Positions 1 to 10,919 of a stretch of 64,000 bases of DNA are shown in pieces; position 1 is the stretch's first letter, and each line of letters starts with the position of its first letter. A program made the translations under genes and the position numbers. The notes beneath the pieces were generated by a model. The model saw nothing but the letters and a program-made list of their open reading frames with translations, ran no database searches and was not told the DNA's origin. The stretch spans positions 407,199 to 471,198 of the forward strand of contig KL197709.1 of the NCBI GenBank assembly GCA_000697665.1, given 5' to 3'. This DNA is from Jaapia argillacea MUCL 33604. Its lineage: Eukaryota; Basidiomycota; Agaricomycetes; Jaapiales; Jaapiaceae.

Positions 1-440
1 GTCATTTCCTAAGGAATTCTGAAGTGGTAGATTGGTCCTAATGGTCTCTTTGAAGGACCTGGATTTTTTCCAGACATGTTTTGGGTGGGAAAACAACCCT
101 TGAGAAAATAAATGGAGAGCTATCGCCAAGGGACTATCTGCCCACCACATTATTCCCAATTTCCTTCAAATACTGACACTTTTAGGCTTCTAAGGGTCTT
201 CCAGAAGGTCAATCCGAAAGTATCAATAGGCATTACAGAAGCGGCAAAAAGGACAACAATGATAGAGCAGACCGAAACACTGAGAGTGACACCTATAAAC
301 ACAATGGTACAGAGGGTTCATACGACTAATCAGAGCGATGGGAAAACAAGCGGAAGTAGGGTATGAGGGAGACATGGAATGTGTGGAAATATAACAAAAT
401 AGGGGGGGTCCAGGTATGCAACCTGAGACAATACCTGATA
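1..440 (+). repeat. Dispersed repeat R1, copy 1 (left end outside window)
   Basis: This stretch is nearly identical to 55638-56075. Both copies begin (here at the window edge) with gtcatttcctaaggaattct and the similarity stops abruptly after the shared acctgata at 440 and 56075. The last part contains an imperfect hairpin (caggtat ... atacctg). The repeat runs straight into coding-like sequence of the TET/JBP copy at 441, whose N-terminus is missing, so R1 probably inserted there or replaced it. I see no open frame of its own and cannot assign a transposon class; the left end lies outside the window. Confidence 0.75.
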
Positions 441-1643
441 TTGGTCGAAACCGACGAAGTTCTGCCACCGTTGAGCTCTGGACTAGTCAGTGAGTGTGAA
501 TGGATGGCAGATGTTCTGTACGAGGCATACACTCATCCCAGTAAGTCTTCAAAGTCATCTTATCATGCGTGCTCTCACACAATAGTAGTCCAGGTTCCTT
601 GGAGTGCCCATGAATACTCTTGTGATGTCGGTGTCAAGAATAATGGGATGAATGAACAGAAAGAGGCAAACTTGGACATACTCTTCAAACCTCTGTTCAC
701 CAGAGATCTCCCCATCCAGACCACACCCTGTATCGTTGTGGACCAGAACGGTCTGATCTTATTTTGGCACCTGTAATCCCTGCTCCAAGCAGAGCAACAG
801 GTGAGTTTTGTATTCTTGTGACTGGTATTCAATATTGTCCTGACGATGTCGCTGCAAGCATGACTTGTTCCTTTCAACTCGCCATCTCAATCATCAGCTA
901 GGATTGAGTTTGATCCATTTGAGGAGTACCTCCCATTGCAGTTGGAGACAACAGAAGGAGTACTTCAAGCCCTTATCCGTATGCCCTCACATCTGGCCAG
1001 GTGTCGTGAACCTGAGTCCTGCTTGGTTTGCCCTGGGTCATTCAGTAAGTTGTCCATTCCAAGCAGTTCATCATATGCAAATCAAGCCACACAGACTCTG
1101 GACAGCAAGCTCCATGTCTCTACCGTGATGCAAGATCGGGGCCGACTGGGTGGAATATCAAAGTGGCTTCGGGAGACGTTGGAAACTGCCGCAATCATGA
1201 ATGCTATTCTTCACATCATCCATCCCTCACTGTATTACTATGGACTCCAAGCTCGACAAGCCATATGTGACCAGCAGGGACACGAACAAGCCACCAAATT
1301 GTGGGTTTTGGTATATACAGGGTGTTTGGTGATTGCGAACCGGAAAACTCCCCTCCACAGGGATCCCAATTGCTGGTATGGATGGTATGACCTGCTCGCT
1401 TTGGTGGGGAAATATGATGGTGCAGAGATGGAGGTGCCAGGGGTCAGAATCTGACTGACCGATCCTCCTGGAACGTTGACTGCGATGAGTGGGCATATTC
1501 TGAGACACGGGGTTTCAAAGTGTGTTGGAGAGAGAGTCTGCTATGCGTTCTTCATGTGCCACAGTGTGGGTCAGAGGTTTGATGTGATGATGGATAGCCT
1601 GATGTCCATCCGTCACTACTTGCATTCTAAGGAGGTTGTCTAG
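441..1643 (+). pseudogene. TET/JBP-like 2-oxoglutarate/Fe(II) dioxygenase, module copy 1, 5'-truncated
   Basis: Fragments of a TET/JBP-type oxygenase, the family that oxidises 5-methylcytosine or thymine in DNA. The core covers about 1140-1640. It has the N-terminal helix region (AIMNAILHIIHPSLYYYG), the HxD iron ligand as H-R-D at 1356-1364 after the conserved NRKTP, then GWYDLL, PGTLTAMSGHIL-HGV with the second histidine, and the arginine-bearing RVCYAFFM that would bind 2-oxoglutarate. Homologous exons upstream (about 450-780 and 936-1130) align with 40600-41240 of copy 2. The first exon lacks its start because repeat R1 ends at 440. A TGA at 1452-1454 and frame changes between exons make it a pseudogene, although its catalytic HxD is kept. 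It lies 124 bases upstream of the KDZ gene on the same strand. Family call is firm; exon limits are approximate. Confidence 0.72.
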
Positions 1644-3337
1644 GTAGGAGTGCTTATGGCTGGTCAATGGAGTTCCTGTATGTACAAGTAGGGTTATGGT
1701 TCGGCACAGGCCCACAGAACAGCCGTTCAATTTCTTTGCTGGACATACACTGTCAACATATCAAGTTATGTCCAAATGTCTCAAGTTCGGTGAAGACGTC
1801 CCCCTGAAAATCTACATCCCCGTCAAGAAGAAGGGGAGGACTGTATACAAAAAAATCAATCATCCCGTTGCAGCAGAGACTACTAGCACCCAGACTCCAT
1901 CGAGGTCGCATCATGGAACTCCATCAGAGCAGTGGGACCGAGGGTTCAGCTGACCTGACTTTGGTAACATTAATCTCGACCCTTTGCCTGAGTTGCTGCT
2001 GAAGACCAGGAAGGTGTGTTCATTCCCATGGAATTTTTCTCAACACCTTCACCTGATATTCAATCAAATTCAGAGTCTCAATGATATGATGTGCAAGTGG
2101 AAAGAACATATCCCCAAATTTCTACACACCCTCCTCGAGAGCAAAGGCCCACCCCACCTGAGGGATTGTGCCTTCTGTGAGAAAGAGGGGACATGGAGAT
2201 GCCTTGATTGCTTTGCACATCCTCTGTACTGCATTGGTTGTTGTCAGGAAAAGCATGACCAGACTCCATTTCACTGAGTGGAGCATTGGAAGGGTGACCA
2301 CTTTGCACCTGCATGGCTGTGGCAAAAGTTGGTGTTGGACTCCACCTAGGCCATGGGGGAAAGGTTTGTCCTTCAAATGCGGCCAAGCTTGAGGGATTAG
2401 GATCAGACACAAATGAAGGGAAAGGGAAGGGAGGGGATGATGCTTATGAATCTGATGAGGAGGAGGATGAGGAGGAGTGGGAAACGATCAACGAGGTCAA
2501 CATGGTGTTATCGGACTCCAGTCATAGCAGCCTACCCCCCATGAAGGGGTGCAGGAGGAATATGACCCTTGTCGACCTATTGGGAGCCCATGAACTGGTT
2601 GTTCACTTCTGCAGTTGTGCTGACAAACCGGTGGAGTTCCAGCAGTTGTTGAAAATGAGGATTTATCCTGGCAGTGTGAAGCGTCCGAGGACGGGATTCA
2701 CATTCTGGGTCCTTGACAATTATCACGTCCACAACCTGGAATGTAAAAGCAATGCCTGGGAATATTACCAGACAATTTAAAGGTCAACAAGACTGGCATT
2801 TCCTCATCTTGTCAAGGTCTGTATCATTTGGGAGTTTGCCATCTACACTAATGATCCCTGTCATTGTAGAACTGATACCGAGAGTTTATGCGTATTAATC
2901 GGCAATGGCGACACCTCAAAGCTTGCAAATGGAATAGGTTTGGTCATGGTCCCCACTGGGAGATAAAGCCAGGGGATCTCGCCCTATGGTGTGCGGCATG
3001 CCCCCAACCAGGAATCAACCTTCCTCCACACTGGAAGGATGACAAGAAATGGTGAGAGTTGAGCTATTTCTATAGGCAATTCAACCATCTCACAGAGTGC
3101 AGGAGAGGGTACCTGTATACACAGATGGTGAACCTAGATGGTAACATGAAGGTGGAACAAACAGTATGAAAGTACACAGATGTGCCATTAGCCAATGGAG
3201 GAGGCTTCATGGTTGCCAACAAACCATACCAAGAGTCAATCAGGATATCTGTTGAGGATAAACAGGTGCATCCATCTTCACATTACCTTCCATATTTGTG
3301 GTAACATCACACCGACATCGACCCAATCCCGACACCA

Positions 3338-3410
3338 ATGCCTGAACCGAAACCAACATGGACATGGACACGGACACCAACACCAACACCAACACCACCT
3401 ATAACACCAA
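3338..3410 (+). repeat. Short tandem hexamer tract inside a KDZ intron
   Basis: A run of acatgg/acacgg and accaac hexamers lies within the intron that separates the GGGFMVANKPY exon from the TCHNH exon (about 3267 to 3431, GTGCAT ... CAG). The corresponding intron in copy 2 (from 43619) has no such tract. It reads open in all three frames as His/Gln, Pro/Thr or Asp/Asn repeats, which is an artefact of the repeat and not a gene. Confidence 0.7.
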
Positions 3411-4084
3411 TGCCGACGTCATCAGTGCAGTACTTGTCACAATCACTGGGCGGTTACACAAGGCAACATGGGTTCCAAAAATCTGCAAGTCACCGGTATC
3501 AGTGCGGCAGCATGTGCTAGACACAGTTGCTTTTGCCCTCATTCATGCGTCAACTTTCAAAAGGGAGAGAGGTATATTCCCCATTGTTTCAAAACCATCT
3601 GCTGTGCTGATCTAACTGATCAGACAAATGAACATGGACTATGCCTTTTGTCAAGCCCTCTTGCAAACCATGGGTGGTGTGGATGGGCTGTCAAGGGTAA
3701 TGGGCCTCTATGACATCACCTGCCAGTGGGCAATCAACCTTCTTTGACGAATTGCAAGAAACCGAAAGTATCTACCCCTCACAAAGGGACTTTGGCTTAT
3801 GTTCGGGATCAGTCTGTTTCACATTCATGGCCACCAAGACTTGTGCACCCCTCACTATTCACCAAATTACATGCCAGGGGCCAGTCAAGTTGATGGAGAG
3901 GTCATTGAGACCTTGTGGGCCAATCTAAACTGGATTGCATCCAGCTGCCATGCCATGGGGAACAATCACCAGGCTGAAACTCTGGATGTCCACATGAATG
4001 ACAGTAACTGGAAGAAACTTCTTAATATAGATATGGGCATGGATTGTAGGATGCGTTGGGAACTGAATCATGGCTGTTTCAGTA

Positions 4085-5792
4085 ACGCTCCGGTGATCAC
4101 ATCCGATCCGATCACTGAGACTGCAGAGGGTCTCCCATCCAGTCAGACGATGACCTCCTCCATTGACTTCGGATCCCAACCACAAATCCCAGGAGTGTCA
4201 GAAGTCCTCGCCAATGTGGGGAACCCAATCCGCCTAATAACGGAATCACACCGTTATACTGTTTTGACCGTAACTCCATCGAATCAAGTATGCAGCATCC
4301 CCTCTCTTCAGATTGAGTTGAACTCACCAGTTTCATACAATTTTGGACCCGACATCCCATTCCCTCACTCCTGACAACCACACAGCACTCAGTCCCATCT
4401 CAAACTCGACTCGACTCTCAGTAATTCGCTCCCTCGTCATTCCGAACTCGGAAATATCCAAATGTCCGAAGGCGCGCCCAATTCTCCTAACGATTCGATC
4501 GTATTCCGGATGATGTCGGATTTTCCTATCCACTCCAACTCTGAGATTCCTCCTGAGACCAGATGTCCTCCAATTCGCCTCCACGTCGCTCAGTATCGGG
4601 AATTCCGATGATCTACGATTAGGACTGTATTCGACCCGACGATACGATTACGATGCACCCGATGCAAGCATTCATAGGAGTCCGGAACATCGGAATTTGA
4701 CTCAAGACTAGTTGTTCACCATCTCGCCTCCACGTCATTCAGTATCGGGAATTCCGATTTATCTCGATGATCCAAGTCCCCAATACACTGCCACAACACG
4801 TTCCAATGATCCAATACTCCGGGATTTACAAAACACTTACATCACTCTCCACACCCATCGCTTATCGACTTCTCCACCTCATGTCTGTGCTCTTGGACTG
4901 AGTCCTCAATCAGGAAGATACTTGCTTTAGGTTTCCGAGATTAACTACTATAGATACTGCTCATCCCGAGGCTTCTGTGTACTTCCTCTTTCGGTCTGAT
5001 ACACCTCCAATAGGACTTCACTCGCTTCCGAGGAATACTCAGTATGTTTTACCTCAGTTACTTGACTTCTGACCTGTCCCTCTCTTTTGTTGTGCACTCT
5101 CTCACTTGAATCACACTCATGTTGTCCTGAATTCACTATTCCCTTTATCCTTTCCTATTCCGTAGCTACCTCATGTACTTGGGTATAAAAACCTGTCTGT
5201 AGCTACTTTCCCAATAACAATCTTTCATGATCTCTCTCGTCCTGAGCTGTCTTGGGCTTTGGACTTCTTTACCTTTGGGATTTCTGATCTTTCTTACTTT
5301 CAACTTGTGTTGATGTTTCCCGACCTTCACGTTCTATCTCGATGCTTTCTTTTCGATTCATTCCAATCTTATTTCGTTCTGATTAGTGTTTTCCTTTCGT
5401 TTCTATCCTGACATATTAGTTTCAGTCTGTTTCGATTTGATTTCTTCGTTTTCCTATTGTTTTAGTTTGTTTTTGTCACACATCTTACAGTTAGTTTCGT
5501 CATATTGTATCCTTAGATTTCCGAGTAGTCTGACTCGATTCCCGACGTTCCGGACACCTGCACAAGTACTTGCCATAGCACACCCTCCCCTTGGGATTAC
5601 TCCTCCACTATCACTGTGTTGAGTTGAGTTTCCTTTTGTGTTCCGATTACTGGACACATCAATTCCGGACCTTACAAAGTCTGTCCTACACATTCCCGCA
5701 TCCCAAAACACTGATCCCTCCCATTCTTCGATTTCCATTGAAGACGAACAACTACCCCTCACTCAGAACATACGAACCCTGAGTACCCCACA
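4085..5792 (+). mobile_element. LTR-alpha copy 1 with a short internal tail, inserted in KDZ copy 1
   Basis: An LTR of the same family as 16335-18014 and 51381-53191. The LTR proper runs from TGTGGGGAAC at 4215 to a CCCCACA end at 5792 and carries a TATA-like ggtataaaaacc near 5183, so its sense strand is plus. The preceding 4085-4214 segment is shared with 16203-16334 and is the outer end of the element's internal region next to its 3' LTR. No coding part is left: a fossil remnant, not a whole element. I see no matching target duplication, and KDZ sequence is missing at the junction. Confidence 0.75.
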
Positions 5793-6703
5793 TCGCCCTC
5801 AGCAACAAGTCTTACATCTTCCAAAAATATGTTCGCCACTATAAAAGCCAGTCAAAGAAGACTTGGACCTGGGACAAGATCACTCAACAGGAGGCCCTCG
5901 TCCAGAAGCATGCTCGGATTTATTCCCAGTGTAGGAAGGTGATGGTACGGCTGGGGGCAGATCCCGATCTCTTGAAGAAATATCGCATTTTGGACAAAAA
6001 AGACTGTCAGGTGAACACAGGGATTGTGGACGATCCCAAACAGCGCAAAGTGCGGAATGCAACTTTGCCATGGATCTGGGGTATGGGCAGCTCTGAGGAA
6101 GAAGGGAGACATCTGAAGGATTGTAAGTGTACTCCCGTCAATTCCAAATTTTTGTTCACAGCATTCCATCAGTCCTTAGAGTGCATTGGCTGAGAGCGAA
6201 GGCCATGCGGGATCGGTGGCAAGAAGAACTCACCATTGTTATCCATGAGATGGAATGGGTCCCAAATTACTTCAATCATAGGGTGGAAGAATGCCAAGCT
6301 CGTGCGGAGGCAAGTCTGAACAACTTGGGTCATTGGTGTTACGCAAATTGACAAAGGGAAATGTGGAAGAGGTTTGCCACCACAGCTTCCACTGAATTTG
6401 TGAATATATTCATCCTTCATCCCCCTCCGGATATCAACTCTTTTCATGTGAACCAACCTGAAGAGGATCTTGGTGACCAGGATTCCACTGACTCATCAGG
6501 CGAAAGCCACTCGGGATTGGGATCAGACTCTGAAGATAGTTAGTTCTTCCTGTAACATGTTGATCTTTAGAGTTTGAATATACATTGGTGACACCATTGG
6601 TGTGGCTCTTATTGGAGAATGAAATAACTTTGTGCTTGAGGCATATGGCAGTTGCTCAACCGCATCTTTTGCCCTACTCCCCCACTCTTTGCCACTCTGC
6701 AGC

Positions 6704-7728
6704 ATGTTGCATTATGACCCTCTCAATCGTCCTCAGCAACGATGTAACAAAGAGCTTCATATTTGCTTGACTCGCTTGCATTCTCTTTCCTCATCTCCAG
6801 AAGAAACGTGCTCTCTTGCAATTCACTACAGCACCCATGTTTCCCAATTTTTTGACACTCTGGCAATCAGACTGCAGCATGCAGTGGCTGCATATGTGGC
6901 TGCATATCCCAGCGGTATATTACCACCCGAAGTTGCTCGCTCCTGGATCCTCGGCATGAGAGCAGAATTGGTGAGTTACACTCTTCTCGGTGTTGGTATT
7001 GCTAACACTGAATCCATCTCAAGACTCTGGGAAACATTGTTTGGCGAGAAGCAGTGAATGCCAACCTCGTCGAAAAGCCTATCCATCCCATATTCTATCA
7101 CTTGTTTTCCTACTTCTTCCCAGATGTGCGATGGGGCCAACTGTCAACAATCCAGAGCGATTGGAAGCCGCTCTATGAGCACATCACCTCCTTCCACCTG
7201 TGGTGTCACTTGGAGACAAATCCATTCCTCGATCTTCCACAATGGTATGAAGCTCCCAATCTCAATGCTGGCGTTGAATCTTTTCTCAATTGGGTTGGTT
7301 TAACGGTGAGCTATTTCACTTTTCACTCTTGTCATGACCTAATTTGTACCAGGAGAGGTCAGTTCAATGGATGGAAATCACCAGTTTCCCAGATCTCAAC
7401 AGATCCTCTGCATCATATACATTTCCTTTCAAGAAGACACTCCTCGGCGTAGATACAGGCATTGATGACTTGCAATCCAAACCAGTATGAGCCCTCTCCC
7501 ATTCTACTAATAGTGATGTTGACTTCGTCCTGGAAGAATCCAGACCATTCCTGCCTTGATCGCGTTATGGAAGAAGTTCGCCAACTCATTCCCCTGCATT
7601 TGGTCCCGACACCTTCCGACGACAAGCTGAAGCCACTGATTCCCTCAGGAGACTCGGATTTGCAGCGGATTGGTGACGTTTCCCGACCCCACATCTTCGC
7701 ACATGACCAATCCCTCTCCTGGGGTTGA
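6704..7728 (+). pseudogene. U1 gene, module copy 1 (unknown family)
   Basis: Not a family I recognise. The ATG at 6704 lies 160 bases after the KDZ stop, the same spacing as in copy 2. Exon 1 (6704-6970) ends in WILGMRAEL. A 53-base GT-AG intron follows. Exon 2 (7024-7305) reads TLGNIVWREAVNANLVEK and then a Phe/Tyr-rich HPIFYHLFSYFFP stretch. Exon 3 (7353 to about 7481) aligns with the VQWMEI...FPD block of the copy 2 counterpart. The last exon is about 7511-7728. Exon order and intron places match 46041-47230 and the paralogous U2 genes. The Phe-rich block is too short and too broken by charges to be a clear membrane anchor. A small shift near 7560 in exon 4 suggests it is decayed. The function is unknown; its repeated position after KDZ suggests it travels with the transposon. 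Confidence 0.6.
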
Positions 7729-7818
7729 CTTGCCAAATTAGCTAATTGTCCTGTAACTCTGCCAAAACGGCTCCTCCACACAGCGAACACATGTTTTGTC
7801 CTCTCTCCTAACAACCTC

Positions 7819-8947
7819 ATGGATGCTTCACGAGCCAGCCAAGTGGTGACTGCTGAGGAATGACTCCTGGCTTTATTGAATGTGCTGGTAAATGATGACC
7901 ACGCCTGCATCACCTCGGAAACCGCTCCATCAATGCTGGAACAATACTTCAACCGCCTCACAATTCGCCTCATCTATGCTCTTGGCTCTTACATTTCCAC
8001 ATATCCAAAGGGCTGCTCTGACATACCAATGAGGGATGGGTGGGGGCTCGGTATGCGCACTGAATTGGTAAGCACCTGTAGTCCATAACTTGTTTGGTTA
8101 CTAATGATCTCCCCCCTGCAGGCAGTCGGGAATGCAATTTGGTGCGAGGGTATCAAGGCTGGGCGGTGAAGCATGAACTATTGCCATGCCTATCTTTGAT
8201 CTACACCTTCTTCTATCCTCCCATCGGGATTTCTGGGACTAGAGATACTCCCCTGGATTGGACTGCATTGTTTGGCTCTCTGAGTTTTTCTGGGGTTGAC
8301 GAGGCTGGTGGCAAGCCTTTCAGGGATCAGAGAGAGTGGTATCTGGAGGATGATGTCCCTGCTGGTGCAAAGGCCTTTGTCAGTGATCTCACCTTGCGGG
8401 GAGGTCCATACCTCACATCAGAGTCACGTTGCTTACCTTTATCATCAGACAGGGCTTACATTTTACACCAAGTCCAAGTTGATCTTAGAGCCGCCAGTCA
8501 GCGCTTCTTTCATTGTGAGTCCATTTTACGCCGTCTTGCAATCATTCTGACCGTTTATGTCAATGCAATATCAGTCTCTGGAACATACACGTCTTGATGA
8601 CATTGTCTCAAGTGCTCATACATTGTTCCCATGGGGATCCAAGCTTTCCTCCTCCCATGTGGTTTCTACAAGTCCCAAGTGTCCCTCAGAGCTCCTGGCC
8701 TGACTTGCAAAGTTACCACAGAACCCAGGTGCTGTGAGACCTCCTGATGCGTCAACAGGATCACACACGTCTCCTTGTTGCCTGGTATCTTCAATCACTT
8801 GGCACTTTGGAGTTTCTGTATCAAGCCATGCAATGCCACCGATCTCTGCTTGGGATGCCAACAATCCCAACACTTGCACCAGTATCTGACCCAGAGGCAA
8901 TGCCAAGGCTGGTGGGAGGTGGAACTCGTGATATCCCTGCCGAGTGA
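7819..8947 (+). pseudogene. U2 gene, module copy 1 (paralogue of U1)
   Basis: Paralogue of U1, starting 90 bases after it. Exon 1 (7819-8067) holds FNRLTIRLIYALGSYISTYPKG and ends in GWGLGMRTEL, the same junction as U1. The intron is 8068-8121 (GTAAGC...CTGCAG). Exon 2 (8122-8514) begins AVGNAIWCEG, equal to TLGN-VWGE in the other copies, followed by HELLPCLSLIYTFFYPP. The last exon is about 8575-8947. There is a TGA at 7861-7863 in exon 1 (between TAEE and LLALLN), where CGA would fit, and a frame change in exon 2 after IKAG. No known domain is visible. The shared exon design with U1 implies an old tandem duplication that predates the split of the two modules. Confidence 0.55.
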
Positions 8948-8952
8948 GAATT

Positions 8953-8962
8953 TTTATATAAG
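8953..8962 (+). promoter_or_regulatory. TATA-like box upstream of the two-exon gene
   Basis: The sequence ttttatataagc lies about 120 bases before the ATG at 9081, with a mixed C/A-rich leader (ccaagtcacacatccaac...cctaaccaca) leading to the start. Position and context suit a fungal core promoter. There is no direct evidence of use. Confidence 0.4.
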
Positions 8963-9080
8963 CAGTATTAGATCGTCATGTATTAAGTTTTGGCCAAATT
9001 CATCAATGCTTCGCACCCTGCCTAAGCAGCCAATCCTAACCCCAAGTCACACATCCAACATTATTCTCATCCTAACCACA

Positions 9081-9652
9081 ATGTCTTCTCTCATATTTGA
9101 CACACAAGCCATGTTAATCGCTGAGTACACAGGCCTTGATTCACTAGGACAAGCCTTGCTGCTCAAATCTCCGACTCTCTGTACATTGGAAGAATATGGA
9201 GATTGGCTCTCCGAAGCTGTTGACTTGCAGGTAACTATTATCTTCACCCCATATCGCTTTGGTGCTGACCATAGACTATGCAGTTCAATAGAGCATATTG
9301 TGAAATGCGGTTGGGAAGGTTAATTGGGTCCTCAGTTGAACCAAGTCAATTCAACTGGGATAGGTTGGGCGATCTATTCAAAATCAACAGATGGGTGATG
9401 GGGGAGCTGGAATATCTTACAGGTGATGATGAAGAGGGAGCCGAGAATATTGGCGAAGATAAAGAGCCTGCTTCCTGTTGGTTGGCATGGACAGTTAGAC
9501 TGGGACTCTTTACCTTCCCATACTGTGCATGTGCACCTGAAATGACAGTGTTGACATCATTTCGTATCCTGAACACTGACCGTAACACATTTCAATGCAA
9601 ACAGCTAGACCGATGCCATGACGCACAAATGCATCATCCCGATTTGGGCTAG
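9081..9652 (+). CDS. Small two-exon hypothetical protein, apparently intact
   Basis: The ATG at 9081 follows a C/A-rich leader ending in accacaatg. Exon 1 (9081-9230, 50 codons) ends in DLQ at a phase-0 GTAACT donor. The intron is 9231-9283 (ends TATGCAG). Exon 2 (9284-9652) continues in frame to TAG, giving 173 residues. The product has an N-terminal region with Leu-rich stretches (GLDSLGQALLLKSP, LEEYGDWLSEAVDLQ), then FNRAYCEMRLGRLIG, an acidic linker (GDDEEGAENIGEDKE) and a Cys/Trp-containing tail (CWLAWTVRLGLF, YCACAPE). I recognise no domain. It is the only gene in the window with no internal stop in the chosen model. It follows U2 copy 1 by about 130 bases, but no homologue follows U2 in copy 2, so it need not belong to the module. 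The tail after the acidic linker could be intronic or a chance extension. Confidence 0.5.
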
Positions 9653-9689
9653 GTTAGGGTTATGCTAATCAATCCCCGGTTGCTCCAAT

Positions 9690-10880
9690 AGTGCAGGAAA
9701 CTATCCCAGGAAGAGCCCTTGGGTTGCCAGACAGCTTCACTAGGTCTCTATGTCGTCCCAATGGCGCCTTATGGCTCCCCAACACGCAGTTAATCCCTAT
9801 CCGCTTTGTCTATGTGTACCCTATTGGACCCCATAACACCTAATGTACCTAACCCTAGTCTTGGAAATCACCCCAACCCCATCCTGATGGTTGTCTGAGG
9901 TCACTCAACAGATCACCTCATAAGGTCTCAAGGTCGTCCCAATGGCTTTTTATGACCCATGATATTGCACCCCAATGACACCCATAATACTTAATCCCAT
10001 ACATGGAAACCACCCTGAGACCATCCTGATGGGTGCTTGAGGTAGCCGAACAGATCACCTCATAATGTTCCAATGATGTCCTGATGGCTCCTTATGACAC
10101 CCCGACCCACAGTTATCTGTCCCTATTACACCCCAATACACAGCTAACACATATCCACTATGCTCATGTGTACTCTACTGCCACACCCAATAGGAGGCTT
10201 GGAAATTACCCTAAGACCATACCAATGGATGCCATCCTGATGAGTGCCTGATGTCACCTAACAGATGATCCTATACCGTCCCTATGTCCTCCTGATGGCT
10301 GTCTATGATAGCCCAACCTCCGGTTATCTCATATCCAACATGTCTATGTGTAGCATGTTGCACCCCGATGACACCCAGAGCACCTGACCCCACACTCGGA
10401 AATCACTCTGACACCATCCTGATAGGTGCCTGAGGTCGCCCAACAGATGATCCCATGCTGTCCCTATGTTGTCCCGATGGCTCCCTATGACACCCCAACC
10501 TCCATTTGTCTCATATCCAACATGTCTATGTGTAGCATGTTGCACCCCGATGACACCCAGAGCACCTGACCCCACACTTGGAAATCACTCTGACACCATC
10601 CCAATAGGTGCCTGAGGTCACCCAACAGATGTCCCATGCTGTCCCTATGTCGTCCTGATGGCTCCCTATGACACCCCAACCTCCAATTATCTCATATCCA
10701 ACATGTCTATGTGTACTGTATTGCACCCCGATGACACCCAGAGTACCTCACCCTACACTTGGAAATCACCCCAACACAATCCTGAGGTTGCCCAACAGAT
10801 CACCCCATATCCCACTTGCCTAAATGTACCATAGTCCACCCCAATTACATAGTCTCTGACCCCACACTTGGGATTCACCA
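9690..10880. repeat. Degenerate satellite-like tandem array, ~180-bp unit
   Basis: At least six diverged units share the anchor aacagat followed by a C-rich block, at 9907, 10049, 10260, 10442, 10624 and 10794. The central spacing is about 182 bases; the outer units are shorter or longer. Each unit carries the order: tgaggtc.cccaacagat, gtccctatg.cgtcc, gatggctccctatgac, accccaacctcc, tctcatatccaacatgtctatgtgtag, ttgcaccccgatgacaccc, cccacacttggaaatcac. The apparent reading frames across it only reflect the repetition. No gene seen. Confidence 0.75.
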
Positions 10881-10919
10881 CAATGCCATCCCAATGGGTG
10901 CCTAGAGTCACTCATCATA

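Larger units (their letters stand above)
1768..6543 (+). pseudogene. KDZ transposase, module copy 1, interrupted by LTR-alpha
   Basis: A degenerate KDZ (Kyakuja-Dileera-Zisupton) transposase. The N-terminus MSKCLKFGEDVPLK at 1768 parallels copy 2. The CxC2 cysteine cluster lies at about 2130-2350 (C-x2-C, C-x2-C, C-x2-C-C, then H). The second zinc region (HFCSCADKPVEFQQLL, GFTFWVLDNYH) covers 2580-2780. The DDE core at 3470-4030 has NMDYAF, the second aspartate in LYDITC (Asp at 3712-3714), FHIHGHQDLC and DGEVIETLW. The C-terminal helical part resumes at 5803 after the LTR and ends in an acidic Ser/Asp tail. Compared with copy 2, about 850 bases between the DDE region and the C-terminus are missing where the LTR sits. 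Many stops and frame changes make it inactive. All three acidic catalytic positions are still present as codons. Confidence 0.8.

Noticed and set aside
3195-3615. Open frames rich in His/Gln, Pro/Thr and Asp/Asn over the hexamer tract
   Set aside because: Open in all three frames because of the hexanucleotide repeat, and located in a KDZ intron.
7413-7973. 186-codon minus-strand frame opposite U1/U2 copy 1
   Set aside because: Antisense to the conserved U exons; no equivalent opposite copy 2.
441-8947. Terminal inverted repeats enclosing the whole TET/JBP-KDZ-U1-U2 module
   Set aside because: I looked at both ends of both copies and found no convincing matching pair; copy 1's left end is lost to R1.
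10324-10726. Minus-strand frames with repeated GSGALGVIGVQHATHRHVGYE-like text
   Set aside because: They are produced by the ~180-bp tandem array, shift frame between units and have no start context.
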